Assembly (NCBI RefSeq): GCF_040183065.1
Contig: NC_091120.1
Span: 177,021,988 to 177,085,987 of the forward strand
DNA from: Periplaneta americana
Lineage: Eukaryota; Arthropoda; Insecta; Blattodea; Blattidae
Direction: 5' to 3'
DNA length: 64,000 nucleotides
The notes below the pieces were generated by a model. That model saw only the letters and a program-made list of their open reading frames with translations. It had not been told where the DNA came from and did no database searches. The stretch's first letter is position 1, and the number at the start of each line of letters is the position of its first letter. The position numbers and the translations under genes were made by a program. Positions 33,285-46,000 of the stretch are shown here, one piece after another.

Positions 33285-34000
33285 TTATCATCATCAGCTT
33301 CAGGGCTTAAGCCGTAACTGACTCATTCCGGTCCTATGAATTGCAACTGTTGTATCCATCTCCTTCACGGTCTGCCAACAATTCTGATACCTTTCGGTTT
33401 ATAATTAAAAATTAATTTTGGGATGCGCTCATCTTCCATCTGTTCTAAATGCTCCATTCAGTCTTTCCTATATTGATATATTTTTTCTGTTAATTTGAAT
33501 ATTTTGAGTTCTTTTCGAATGTCATCATTTCTTTTCCTAACCCATGAAGTATATCCAGCCACACCTCTCAAAAATTTCATTTCTGCAGCTTCTATTCTGC
33601 GTTCTTCTTTCTTATTTAGAATCCAAAATTCTGCACCATACATCAACATAGGAACTATTACTTTGTAAAAATTTAAGTTTGGTGTCTTTCTGCATAGTCT
33701 TTAAACATCTTATTGTACCACATATGTAACTAAATTTATTTATTTTATTTGTAAAATCTTCGTTTTTGAAATATATGTTGCAACCAAGGTAATTAAAGCA
33801 GTTGACCTGTTTGGTAGGTTTTCCTTCTAATATAATTTTTGCTCTTATTGTTTCCAGTCCTTTAAATGCAAATACTTTTGTTTTATTGTAATTTTTTACT
33901 TATATTTAATTTGAATAAGGCTCTTTGCATATTATCTTCTGAGCTACAGATTAATTGAACAATTTTCGATATTTTACTTTTATTGTTGGTTAGCATGATT
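33285..34000 (-). mobile_element. LINE reverse transcriptase C-terminal fragment
   Basis: Minus-strand frames read VNCFNYLGCNIYFKNEDF, MYGAEFWILNKKEERRIEA and EMKFLRGVAGYTSW, with breaks between. A TCATCATC-like run marks the 3' end at about 33288. Confidence 0.75.
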
Positions 34001-35282
34001 GAAATATGAAAACAGAATTGATGAACATGATAGACTGGAATAAAATACTACTGCAGAAATACCACAGCTCAGGATCATCTCAACGGACTCGCTTCAATGA
34101 CTATTAAAAAATTACTCTTCAAGGAAATTACAAATGTTCCAAGTTTTATGATAAAGTTACCGACATCTTTGCTGCTAAGAAAGAAAGGAGGATAGAGTTG
34201 CACTACAAGTAAAATTATCAATCAGCCAAGACCATGTGGTGAGTTGACATGAATTCGTATTCTTTATTTGCGTAATCATTTATTCATTAGTAATTGTATT
34301 TTTTTCAGTGAATCAACTGCATGGTATTTCTTATAATGCATATAGGGTATGAATTTCAGATGGCAGGAAATTAACATGAAGTCATAATTACCATCATTGT
34401 ACATCACCTGGTCAGTTTTTTGTAACTTCCTACACTCAAAAATTTGTACGAGTCGCCACTGTGATAGATTAGTGACAAGTGTTTTGCGCAAAAATGATAC
34501 AGGGTACAAGTAAATGTCATGTCCATTATCCCTCTATTCTCCTACAATAATTGCTCTAAATAGACCCAATGAACGAGATTGGAAAATTCCAAAAGGAAAT
34601 GAAAGAAAAGGGTATATAGGTACATTAGAGGTTTATGAGACAGTACAGGAGTAAACCATATCAATTTGTGGAGTACAGGGAAAGAATTTAGTTTTGTCCA
34701 CTTTGGCAAATTGTTTAGGAGAGAAATTTAATTTAGCATATTATTTCTTTGTACGCCAAATCTAAAGTCTCTCATAGCACTTAGACCATTTACATTATGA
34801 GTCATTTGTAGAATTAAACTGTATGGAATTCTACTCCACTCACTTTTGGAAAAGAGTGGACAAAACTCGTTTTTTTCCCTGCATCCTTCATTTGAGAAAT
34901 GATAAAATATTTCAATTACAAGAAATATATATTGTCAGTGATTTATTAACAATCGTCATTTTGTGATATTTTACATATATAATTCAATTTATTTATATAT
35001 TAAATCTTAGCACTAATTTATAACCTTGTTGAAAATACTTTCATATTAACCATAAAGGTCAATTTTTTCTTTCACATATTAAGCCTCCATTTAGTATCAA
35101 CATATTACAAAGCAAATGGAATATATGTGTATTCAATAACTGTTAATGAAAGAACAGCGTGTATTGTGATATCTTAAGTTTTCCACTTATATTTGATAAT
35201 CAATTCGTTAAATACTCTCAGTAAAGGAAAGTACGAAGTGAACACATCTAATAAGCATTTAAATACTTTCAAAAGTACTTAA
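34001..35282. other. Intergenic, 3' flank of YIPF1
   Basis: A/T-rich. GTTTTGTCCACT (about 34694) and its inverse AGTGGACAAAAC (about 34855) form a short inverted pair 150 bp apart. No gene seen. Confidence 0.4.
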
Positions 35283-35288
35283 TTTATT
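35283..35288 (-). terminator. AATAAA overlapping the YIPF1 stop codon
   Basis: On the minus strand the end reads CAT TGAATAAAT. The A of the TGA stop is the first base of a perfect AATAAA. It may be coincidental, with a downstream signal used instead. Confidence 0.3.
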
Positions 35289-36223
35289 CAATGTTCGGAA
35301 GAAGGTGATGGCAATGGAACCGTTGATGATGCTTGTGTGGGTGATGGATCAGAAGGTACCGGTATCACATGTGTGTCTATCACTGGTGGAACATGGAAGA
35401 AATACAACATAAAACCAGCAGCTAGAAGTAAGTGTAGACCCAGTAGTACTGCAAGTATGATGCAGCGTTGATCTCCTTGTACTGCTGGCCAAGCAGTCAT
35501 CAGAAGCACCGAGCCAGAGAGGGTAGCACCAACTGCCACTAGCAACCACTGCAACCACTCAATCTGTATAACCCAAAGCACAGAAACTGGAACATATATT
35601 GAAAGTGAATATCCATATACACATAGAATTTCCAGGAATGAAAGACGTGTATCTTGACCACGCCACTTCAAGACACCCCACAGTCCAATTGGCACTAGCC
35701 AAGCATAACTGAATATAGCCGTGGCTGCGTATGTAACAGCATGAAAATTGTATCTCCAATGGTATTTTCCCGTGTCCGCTACATGGATGTAGTTAGCCAG
35801 ATTTCCACTTATAGCTATCGTAAAGACTAGAGTAACACAAATCCAGAATGGACCGTATAAGTCTGGTTTTGGTTTAATGTGATGCTGCAAGTAACTAACA
35901 CCTGGACGAGGAATCATAGACCATACTATTCTTTCTACAACTTTTTTTGTGTCCACGTCGAACAACTGTTGATAATATTCAAATGTCCAAAATGACGCCG
36001 ACTGCTTTCCTTCACCACCACCTAAAAGTTCAGATTCTGGTCCTTCTCCGTCTGAACCTGGGGTATCTGGAGAATGATTGAACGTTAATGTATGCGATGA
36101 CTTCACATCTAATTCAGCAGCTCCTCCAATATTAGAAAATTCTTGAAACTGAAGTTGCGATTCTGCAGTCTTTTGTGTTGTATCTATCTCCATATCTAAT
36201 AAGGAAGGTTTCGATGATGCCAT
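35288..36223 (-). CDS. YIPF1: YIPF1/YIPF2-type Yip1-domain Golgi membrane protein (single coding exon)
   Basis: An uninterrupted 311-residue protein. The hydrophilic cytosolic N-terminus (1-120) contains FWTFEYYQQLFDVDT. It is followed by PKPDLYGPFWICVTL (the Yip1-family DLYGP motif at 121-125) and five hydrophobic segments near 125-145, 163-186, 196-219, 223-245 and 253-275. The C-terminus is a short Pro/Ser-rich tail. Family members sit in Golgi/endosomal membranes, bind Ypt/Rab GTPases and take part in Golgi structure and glycan traffic. The blocks IAISGNL, YAWLVPIGLWG and FLEILCVYGYSL match vertebrate YIPF1 and YIPF2, which arose from one ancestor, so the symbol could be either. A splice acceptor (TTTTGCAG, exon from 36252) 29 bp before the ATG suggests a non-coding first exon. 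Confidence 0.95.
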   Translation of the reverse strand: MASSKPSLLDMEIDTTQKTAESQLQFQEFSNIGGAAELDVKSSHTLTFNHSPDTPGSDGEGPESELLGGGEGKQSASFWTFEYYQQLFDVDTKKVVERIVWSMIPRPGVSYLQHHIKPKPDLYGPFWICVTLVFTIAISGNLANYIHVADTGKYHWRYNFHAVTYAATAIFSYAWLVPIGLWGVLKWRGQDTRLSFLEILCVYGYSLSIYVPVSVLWVIQIEWLQWLLVAVGATLSGSVLLMTAWPAVQGDQRCIILAVLLGLHLLLAAGFMLYFFHVPPVIDTHVIPVPSDPSPTQASSTVPLPSPSSEH

Positions 36224-36252
36224 GTCACTTTGACAAATCGACTTAACACGAT
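36224..36252 (-). promoter_or_regulatory. YIPF1 5'UTR start after a likely 5'UTR intron
   Basis: On the minus strand TTATTTTGCAG precedes 36252. This is a good acceptor just upstream of the start codon at 36223. The matching non-coding first exon probably lies between 36300 and 36750. Confidence 0.5.
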
Positions 36253-37719
36253 CTGCAAAATAACTTCTTAGTCAATTTCCACAACCTTAAATTATCTCTC
36301 AACCTGTATATTTCACAGTGTCATTTGTTTTCACGCTTGTCATAATCCTTACACATACGAAAATTACTGTAAACTTCCACCCAAACTTGTTTTACAACCT
36401 CAAAACTTGCCCACGTAAAGATCGCCCACAATGCACCAGTACTACCAACATTCCATGTAAAATTGTTCATTTATAAACGTTTCAATATGCCACGAAAGTA
36501 CATTTCAATTTACTTAAACCATAACAATTATAATAAAATTAGATGTACATTTATGGTACTTCAACAGATTAAACCTGCTGAACGTTTCATACTTTTTACC
36601 TGCTTTGCAACATAAATTTAATTATCCATATATCCGAGCTTGATCTTGATAACGGATGGTAGCCATATTGAAAGTATGGAAATGGCGCGTGGTCTGACGG
36701 TGGGTTTGACAGACGAATGGTGTTGTGAATGTGTAATAAATTCAGTAAATGCTAATGAATAAAATATATCTTAAGACTTTGTGAAATGATCACTATTCGG
36801 CGTAGTAAGTAAATGGGTTTATTGCATGATGTATATGTATTCAAGTTGAATAAAAGGTACATATAATTATCATTAGCTTAATATCATGCACTTTACAATA
36901 TTTCGACATTTCAGAACACAGATTCAACCCTTTCCCTATTACTTCAAAATTCCAACTTTGTGCACACAAAATAAATTATTGACACAAAAGTGCAAAATAT
37001 CTGAAAATAACCTCAAAATTGTAGCACATAACTCTGTAAACACGATGTAATTACTGCGAAAGTTATAACTCCACCAAACCCGCCCCAGATACCTACGTTT
37101 ATTACATCCAACCGATGATTTTCGCAGACATTTTCTCACGAAATCATCGTATAACCAGTGGTACCATTATTAAGTTGTACTACGTGCGAAAGTACTTCTT
37201 TTTTCGGTTCAGGATAAATCTATTTGTGTAGCTATCTACCGGTACCAAAAAGCGTACAGTATATGGAAAGCATACCAAAAGCCAGAACAAACCAACCTTA
37301 ACCTGTCACTAGTCCTCGACTTACGAAAACTCACCTTATTTATTTTTCCAGATAGTAACTTATGCATTAAGTACTTATGTAGGCCTATATTTATTTGTAA
37401 AGTTGTACAATCTCTCAGTTTCATTTCGTCATGAAATAACGGAACATACGTTAAAATTAACTTTAAACTGTCACAAGAAGAAGATACAGTGCGATCAGAT
37501 GAGTGACTCAGTGCCAGAATTGTCTAAACCACAATTACGCTGAAAAAAAGTTATTGAACTCTAAACTTAGACGTCGTTTGTTAAAATTATATGCTCTCAA
37601 TTGGAAATTATTTCTCTTTTACCATCATATAATATTTATCTAATACATGTACTTTGTCACACATATAAATGATAAATTCCAGTCATTCTATGCAGAAATC
37701 AGAGGATTAAAAATTTATG
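36253..37719. other. Region upstream of YIPF1 and HELQ, no coding signal
   Basis: The YIPF1 promoter, and perhaps a HELQ non-coding first exon, should lie here. The least A/T-rich part is about 36640-36720. Nothing else is recognised. Confidence 0.4.
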
Positions 37720-38545
37720 GGTTAGGCAACTCTGGAACTGAGCCACTCAGATATGCTTTCCCCTGCGACACAGAGTTTTTCCTATGAGCGAGCCCCCACT
37801 CGTTTGCCGCACACTGGAGGGAGTAGCAAGCCAGCTTGCTTACTGCTGAAACGTCACAGTCGTTCCCGGGTGTGTTTTGTGTTGTTCCTTTCTTCATTCT
37901 ACAGTATACATAAAGTGTATTATGCCTCGTGAGTTTACAATGGCACAGCGTGTCTTTATTTACGATTCATATGTGTTAACCCAGCTCGTAAAGTTCGAAG
38001 ACGGTTTCAAGAAAGATTCCTGGGTGTAGACGCTCCAGATCGTAAAACAGTTTATAATCTTTATCATAAATTTCAGGAAACTGGAAGTGTCTAGCGTAAA
38101 AAAAACAGCATAGGGTTCTCATCAAAGAAAGATTACATGACATTCGTAATCGTTTAGAAAATTCTAGAAAATCTCTTCGTCTTCTTGCACAACAAATGAG
38201 ACTTTCATATAGGTCTGTGCAAAAGGCTACTAAATTATTGCCCTTCAAGCCTTATAAAATACCTGTGGCATATGCTGTTCAGCCAGGTGATCCCATACGT
38301 GGGTGCACATTTTGTGAGTGGATTTTGGAAAATGTAATGAATAATTTCCTAAAGAGATGCAAAAATGTGTGGAGAATGAATGCGGGCAATTTCAACACCT
38401 CATTTAATAATTTGGTAAATAATGAGCCTCATAAATTTGTTTGTGTTTTGTTGAATGGTTGGTTTGTTTTATTGTTTTACCCTCCCACTAATCACTGAGA
38501 CCTGGCTAACTGGCTAACAAGTGGCGCGCTCACACATAGGCAAAA
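37720..38545 (+). mobile_element. Internally deleted DNA transposon with a DUF4817-type transposase head
   Basis: From ATG 37923 the reading is MPREFTMAQRVFIYDSYV, then RKVRRRFQERFLGV and SRKSLRLLAQQMRLSYRSVQ: the helix-turn-helix head of a Tc/mariner-related family. It then jumps to a C-terminal type end (FLKRCKNVWRMNAG) with the DDE core absent. Frames are broken. Edges are approximate. Confidence 0.7.
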
Positions 38546-38689
38546 CATTCCGGCAGAAAACAAAACTGATCATACTGTATTAGGGAGTAGGCTATAACAG
38601 AATAATTATTACATCTCTCCATTCCTTCAATAGAGCGCTGCAATAATTATTCCATTTTTGTTTTGTTTAAAAAGTTTAATAATGTGAGA

Positions 38690-38749
38690 TGATGATAATG
38701 ATGATGGTGATGATGATGATTATTATTATTATTATTATTGTTGTTAAGC

Positions 38750-38795
<46 letters not shown>

Positions 38796-38796
38796 C
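38690..38796 (+). repeat. (GAT)n then (TTA)n microsatellite abutting the HELQ acceptor
   Basis: About 30 bp of GATGAT followed by about 75 bp of TTA triplets with one interruption. It ends 10 bp before the splice acceptor CAG at 38804-38806. Confidence 0.95.
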
Positions 38797-38839
38797 TTAT
38801 TTTCAGGTAGTGCCCTATGTCAAATGATTCTATAAGGAT

Positions 38840-39905
38840 ATGGATGACGATATAGTTAGAAAATTAAAAAGTAGGAGAACTTTTCCACCAGGACAGCTAA
38901 ATGAATCACCACGAAGTAGGCATAGGAAAAGTTTAAGAAGTCAAACAATCGCCTTCTTAAACATTGACCAACTTAAAAATGACTTCATCAGACCATACAG
39001 AGAATCTACACCACAGAGAGGGAAGAGAAAACCAGCCGATAATCCAGACAGCGAAAGACGGTTATCCAGAAAAACAAGAGGAACGCTAGATAATGTCCTA
39101 ATACAAGACATTACTCCAATTAAAAATGATAATTCTGGAATTAAAAATGGCCATATCATAAGTAAAAGCTTTACATTTCCCAGAAAAACAGATAAAACTT
39201 TATCCAAGGCTCACTCTTCAAAGAATTTAGCAAAAGTATGTGGTGATTCATTTGATAATAAGCTCTCCAAAAGTCCCATACAATCTCGAATGCTGTCTCT
39301 TGACGAATCTTTGCTGGAAATGGTTGATCTGGACATTGCGATCAAAGATTACTGGAGCAATAAAAACAAAACTGTAAATGCAGATAGTGGAATAGCAGAT
39401 TGTGAAGAAAGACTTGGCACAACAGATCTTTCTGCTCTCAGCGATAGTGAAATTGTTAATGATGTCAAGAAACTTGCAGAACAGGAATGTGAAGGTACTA
39501 TAAAATCCAAAAATAGCGTGCAGTGCACTTCTAAAAGTACAGTGGTTAGTGATATTGTTAGTGATATTGTCACTGAAAATTTTTCAAGTGAGGAAAAAGC
39601 AGTTGATTCTTCAAGAGTTGATATTCACTGGGACAATGATTCCATGATTGAAGCTGCAATATGTGACCTGGATGATGCTATTCCATTGTCAGGAACTCTT
39701 CGTTCTAGTAACATCCCATTGGGCGAGAAAATAAAATTAGCTTTAATCAATAATGTACAGAAGCCAGTGGTACCAAAGCCAAAAGTTGTACAAGTAAATG
39801 TTGTATGTGATACATCTGCGAATTTTGGTGTGGGGCCTTTCTTTGGCTTGCCAGTAAAAGTAAAAGCTCTGATGGAGAAGTATAAAGGAATTAACAGTTT
39901 GTACA
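38840..39905 (+). CDS. HELQ: HELQ first coding exon
   Basis: 355 codons plus one base; donor TACA|GTAAGT. Ser/Lys-rich N-terminal region ([20 protein letters not shown]), ending [21 protein letters not shown], the conserved lead-in to the helicase core. An acceptor (TTATTTTCAG, exon from 38807) precedes the ATG, implying an upstream non-coding exon. Confidence 0.92.
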
Positions 39906-42900
39906 GTAAGTAATTTTACAATACATTTTTACATCTTGATTACACAACTTTTAACACTGTATCACTTCGGAATATGTATGGTAAGACTTTCCTGTGTTAA
40001 ACTCCAACGTACCTCATTTACATGTTTCGACCTATTTATGGGTCATCCTTAGAACTGGTCGTTGTTGGTCTTGGCGCCTCTTGTTCTTTGAGAACAAGTT
40101 TGGAGTTTAACACAGGAAAGACTTATCATACATATTCCGAAAAAAACATTTTTATTAATGTAATCTTCATCTTACGATGTTTGGTGATGTATACACGTCC
40201 GTTGATGTGACATATTAATGAATTTTTAAATACTATTATAGTCACAATCATGCCATGCTATGAAAGAAAAATTTCACAACCTCGAGCGGGAATCGAACCT
40301 ACTCTATAACAGAGTCGCCAGTATGAAAGGATAATTCCAAGCCTTTGGTGTGAGACGAACTCGATAGCTCAGTGGTAGAGCGCCTGACCGGATAACAGGA
40401 AGTCGCAGGTTCGATTCCCGCTCGAGGTTGTGAAATTTTTCTTTCATACCATGGCATGATTGTGACTATAATAGTATTTAAAAATACATTTTTATTACTT
40501 CTTAAGGTGCATACACACATATTGAACAAACAATGAAGGAATGACAAATGCATTCGCTGATTGAAATCGGAATGTGTGGACAGCGCAGCAAAGGCAAACC
40601 GATCATTTGATTTGCCTTGTCGGTACATCAAAGGGAATTGGTATTCGTTGTGGCTGGGATTTGCCACTTGTCTGCAGTTCGTAGCAGAACGTAGCGGTTA
40701 GTTTAATTTTATCAACAGGATGTCGAAACTTGAGTGGACTGAAGAAGCTGTCATCAAACTTATTAATGTATATAGGAAGCAGGAAATTTTATGGTCATAT
40801 TTTGCAAGTAATATTTCGAAGTCTGTTTTGACAGAAGTTGTGAAACTGTCCCGATTCAATTCGGCGTAAATCATGAAGCAAGTCAGTGTCTCTATCCCCA
40901 ATCGATTGCGATTTTCGTAGAGTGACGTCTACCACCATCGCCTTTTGTTTTTTAACTTTCTTTTTGTTAAACTGCCTACAATAATAACAATGGCTACACT
41001 TGCTATAATTATATCTTCGTCTGCTATTACTGCGGATAATCAGCGAGCGCGAATTTTCTCCGACCATTTGCTGATGATTTGTATGTTGCTCCAAACAGTG
41101 AACAAACAACGAAGTTTTGCTTCATCATTCGTTCCTTGTTCGTTCACTACCTGTATACACACCTTTAAAAGTCAGTATGAACTGTACAAATCTTACGAGA
41201 AGATCTCTGCGAGGGGAGTGTGGTCCTTGCAGAGGTTAAGCTAGTAACTTAGTATCTCTGAAATATGGTGGATGGGGGTGGTGTCATTGGCCGGCTGGGA
41301 CAAACAAGGCTGTCATTGACCGGCAGGTTCCATGTTGGGGGTTGGTTGTAATAGTGGGGGAAAACATGCATTCCTTGCTCAGATCTTCTCCTAAAATCTG
41401 AATAGTACACCTTAGTGATTCTTCTTCCATTATTTATTCTTCTCTTCATCTTCTTCTCGTCCTTCTTTTACTTCCTCCTGCTCTGCTTGTATATTCTCGC
41501 CATCATCTTCTGCTTTCCCTGTATGTTTTCATCCTCTTTTCTTTCTCCAGCTTTTCCTTTATATTCTCGTCATTCTTTATTGCCTTCTGCTCCACATGAA
41601 TATTCTCGTCTTTCTCCTGCTTTCCCTGTATGTTTTTGGCCTTCATTTCTTTCTCCAGCTCTCCTTGCATATTCTCGTACTTTTTTCCTCTAGCTCTCCC
41701 TGCATCGTTTCATTGTCCTCTACTTTCTGTTGTTCGTTCTTCTCTGCAAATTCGATTATGCACAATGTTCAAAACATACAGAGGTGAGCCTGCCTGGAGA
41801 GAAATAAAAAATAGGTTGCAGCCGCCAAATTACTCTTTAAGGAACGACCACTCACATAAATTGATGGAAAGAAGACAGAGGACGGACACTGGAAAGTTTT
41901 CTTTTCTCAATCGTACTATCAGGGACTGGAATGCTTTACCTGCAGACTTACTAAAGGCTTTACCAGTAACCAAAAATGTACTTAAAAATAGTCTTAAGGA
42001 CTTTACTAAAGACAGTAGTATATTATGCACACTATTTAAAGTTTGTAATTGATGTTTTGTTATTTTAAGTGTTGTGTTAGTGGAGTGTGTTGTGTCAGTG
42101 AAGTTTTATAGTTTCTAGTGATAGAGCAAAGTATTTGAATAGTGAAATGTTTTGAAATGAGGACAGTATCAGTGAAATGTGTCGTAGTACCAGTGCAGTG
42201 AGTGAGTTGTCAGTGAAATGAGTGTAGTGCTGTAAGGTACTTGTACATGTATGAACATATCATACTCGTGGGTTTTAGTTCGAACTTAGTGTTAAGATAC
42301 AAATTAGATTTACTTTAAATGTTAATTTTAAGTGATTGTGCTTCATTCAATTTAGGATGCTCCTTGTTAATTTTATTATAGGCTACTATTGTTATTATTA
42401 TTTATTATTAGTATTAGTATTAATTATTATTTATTTATTATTAATTGTTATTATTGAGTGTAATTAGTTACCACTGCCCCCGGGTATTTACCCATTTACA
42501 TACATACATCTTCTCGTCCTCTTTTACTACCTCCTGTGTCTGCTCCTATTTCTTTATGCCTCTGGACCATGCCATAAATTGTCGACCTGGTTGGTGAGTT
42601 GGTATAGCACTGGCCTTCTATGCCCAAGGTTGCGGGTTCGATCTCGGGCGAGGTCGATGGCATTTAAGTGTGCTTAAATGCGACAGGCTCATGTCAGTAG
42701 ATTTACTGGCATGTAAAAGAACTCCTGCGGGACAAAATTCCGGCACATCCAGCGATGCTGATATAACCTCTGCAGTTGCGAGCGCCGTTAAATAAAACAT
42801 AACATTTTTTTCCTTGCCATAAATTGGTAGGAAGAATCCATACAATTTGTGATTGGCCGATAATACTTTCTGCTGAGAGAAGTCATGTGCTACATTTTGA

Positions 42901-45900
42901 GCTCTTGACAAATGATGCCAAGACCACTGCTGAGGTTCCCTCGTCAGTTGCAGTTTTTGGCTGACAACTAAGTGGCTTGTCTTGAACAGTCCCAACTATG
43001 AAGTGGGACAGTGCCGTGTGAAATTGATGGTGTTTCTGGATGTCGGTTGTTGATGTGGCAGATGCGGCTATGATGTGGCAGATCCCCAGATGTCAAGATC
43101 ACTTCAATCTTCTCCTCTTTCGTCATTGCCATCTCCAGTTGCCTCAAGCATCACTGGTAATTATAGATTTCTGTGCCAGTAAGTTCTGAACCACAACAGA
43201 TATGTCAAATCTGTTGGTAGCAATGAAGTTTTGAGCAAATTTTGTTCTTATTTGATATGCCATATGACCCTTTCCCATTTAAAAACATGTGACCTTGATC
43301 CATGATGGCGATCATTTTCCGGAAATACCAACAAAGGTCGGCCTCCTCACCCATTCTTTCATGGTAAACTCAGATCTCTAATTTTTCCTTCCGCCTCCAA
43401 ACTCAAAGGGTGTCTTGGGACTTTTGACTCACTCTATAAGTATTTCTCGAGCATGTGTATCTTCATCACGCGTGCAATGGAAGTGAACATCTACAGCCGC
43501 AAATAAACAAAGAGAAATAAAAATCGTCTCATAACATTGATAGTGTTTTGTCTTTTCTTCAGAGTTTCTGTTTGACTGTTAGACAATTTCTTTTTTTCCA
43601 GAATGGCAAGAAGAATGTTTAAATATGTGTGCTCTTCAAGAGAGGAAGAATCTAGTTTATGCTCTTCCAACAAGTGGGGGAAAGACACTGGTAGCAGAAA
43701 TCCTCATTCTCAGGGAATTGATATGCCATAGGAAGAATGTTGTATTCGTACTTCCTTTTGTAGCTATTGTTCAGGAGAAGGTAATATATCCGAATTAGCT
43801 TATATCATGAATCTAGACAAGTAAACCCTTTCAACTTTTTGGAATGTCATCATCTCCCTATGTTCTGTTTGTACATTAAAGGTTTGCATGGGTATGGGCC
43901 AAGCCTCCAGGTCTAAGCCTGGCATGGCCTAGGGATTGGGTTAGGGCTGAAATCTTCCGAATTTAGACTGCATGTGTTATAGTCTTCTCCTTTATAGTCT
44001 ATTCCTGACCATACTAATTGCATATTAATTTTAAATTTAAGAAAATTTAAATAACATGTATTGTTTTTGTAAAAACTAGTGTCAGCTGTTTAATATTTTG
44101 TACTCATGTGTACTTATAATGGGCTTTAGTATATATAATCGGTTTTTTAATACATAAAGCATTTTGCAATAGGCGTTTTCCATTCTTCTCTGAAATTGTA
44201 ACACTGGTCCTTCTGTAGATTTAATACCTTCATTGCTGTTTGTGTATTATCCTTCCAACTTGTTCTAGTACTTCGTCTCTTACACTTTCTTTGAGGTATG
44301 CTTTCTAGAACACTGTCTAGTATTTTGTCTCCTTGCATCCTCTTTACATGCCTGTACCATCTTAGCAGTTTCAATGTTATCACATCCAAAATCGTCAGTT
44401 AAAACATGACACTTCATCTTCTTTTCTTGTCCAACACTAATTCCTTTGTTTTGAATTTTTTCACTATTGAACGAACAGGTGGATCAATCCTAGGAAAACT
44501 TTCTTGAAATTATATCTGATACTGAATAGATGATCCATATTTTAAAAAGTTACAACAAATGAAAATTCTTCTTCTTCTTCTTCTTCTTCTTCTTCTTCTT
44601 CTTCTTCTTCTTCTTCTTCTTCTTCTTCCTCCTCCTCCTCTTCATGCATTAAGCCCTACTAAGGCTTATTGCGTGCTCCAAATTATTAGTTCATTGGTCT
44701 TTCCATCGTTTTTTTTTGGTCTGCCTATGTTTCGTTTTCCTTCTGGTATATAATTTAATATTTTCTTTGGGTATCTTCTCTCATCCATTCTGTCTACGTG
44801 ATCTAGCCATTTTTTTCTGTGATGGTCTATTTCTTCATTTAGGTTAAAAATCTGAAAATTCTTTGTTCTGTATTAAATCTCTCAACCATGACTCAAGCAA
44901 CAGACACAAACAGAGAAATGAAAGTCGACACTGCACTCAACAAACTTACTGCACTGAAACTCAAATCAGTACTGTACACAGTAAAGGCTGGTCCACAATA
45001 AAACGGAAATATTGTTAAAATAAATGTATTCCACTGCCACCAGGTATTTACCCATTTGCAGTGTGAATAAATACATACAAATGTGAGCATTCACAATTAA
45101 CAAGAAGCTTGCCGGAGTCCGGGAACGGGAACGTGAAGGTTGGCCAAGTTTTAACTTTTATGTTCTCGTTTCCAGTCACAGCCTACTAGATTCTTTCTGT
45201 TGCCATCAAAAAGCTATTTGGTGATTGCATATTTTGTAGCAATCAATTCAAATTAATCGAAACACAGTTCTCGATACATTAATGTTTGCCGACGATCAGG
45301 TTATTATCGCTAAAACAGAGGATGCTTTACAAAGAGCCATTTATAATTTGCATATAACCGCCTCAGATTTCATTATGGAAATCTCAAAAGAGAAAACAAA
45401 AGTCATGGCATTTTCGGGAGAGAATCCAATTCCAAGTAAGATCATGATAAATAATACTTTAATTGAACGTGTTAATTCATTTAACTATTTAGGTTATAAC
45501 CTCTCTTACATCACTGATGAAGATATGTCGAACAAAATATCTAAATTTATAAAGATCACTGGCGTAATTAACACCGTCTTCAAATCCTCCCATGTTCAGA
45601 AACATACAAGGCTAAAGGTATATAAAACACTAGCTCGACCGGTCCTCACTTACGGTAGCGAGGCATGGACAATCAGAAAAGCTGATGAGCAAAGGCTGAC
45701 GACAGCTGAAATGAGGTTCATGAGACGAACAGCGGGGTGCTCTTTGCTGGAACACCGTAAAAATCTGGACATATTGCAGGGACTAAAAATTAATTTTGTT
45801 CACCAATATCGACTTCAGTGGAAAAGCCATGTCGAAAGGATGGATCGCACTAGATGGCCTAAACAGATTCTTACTTATGTACCAAGAGGAAAGAGGAAAT

Positions 45901-45965
45901 TGGGAAGACCACGAAAGCGCTGGCATGAGACCGTAACATCCTGTAGGGTCTAATACGTGACGGAT

Positions 45966-46000
<35 letters not shown>

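Noticed and set aside
34692-34870. GTTTTGTCCACT inverted pair as a MITE
   Set aside because: The match is only about 12-17 bp, with no flanking duplication; too weak.
35349-35759. Two minus-strand ORFs inside YIPF1
   Set aside because: Out-of-frame shadows of the YIPF1 coding exon.
40355-40430. Possible tRNA gene
   Set aside because: A and B boxes are good, but the anticodon arm has only four pairs with an oversized loop and the acceptor stem has a bulge. Its inverted partial copy and repeat modules show a tRNA-derived repeat.
41415-41693. Leu/Phe/Ser-rich ORFs resembling membrane proteins
   Set aside because: They are translations of a pyrimidine-rich degenerate tandem repeat.
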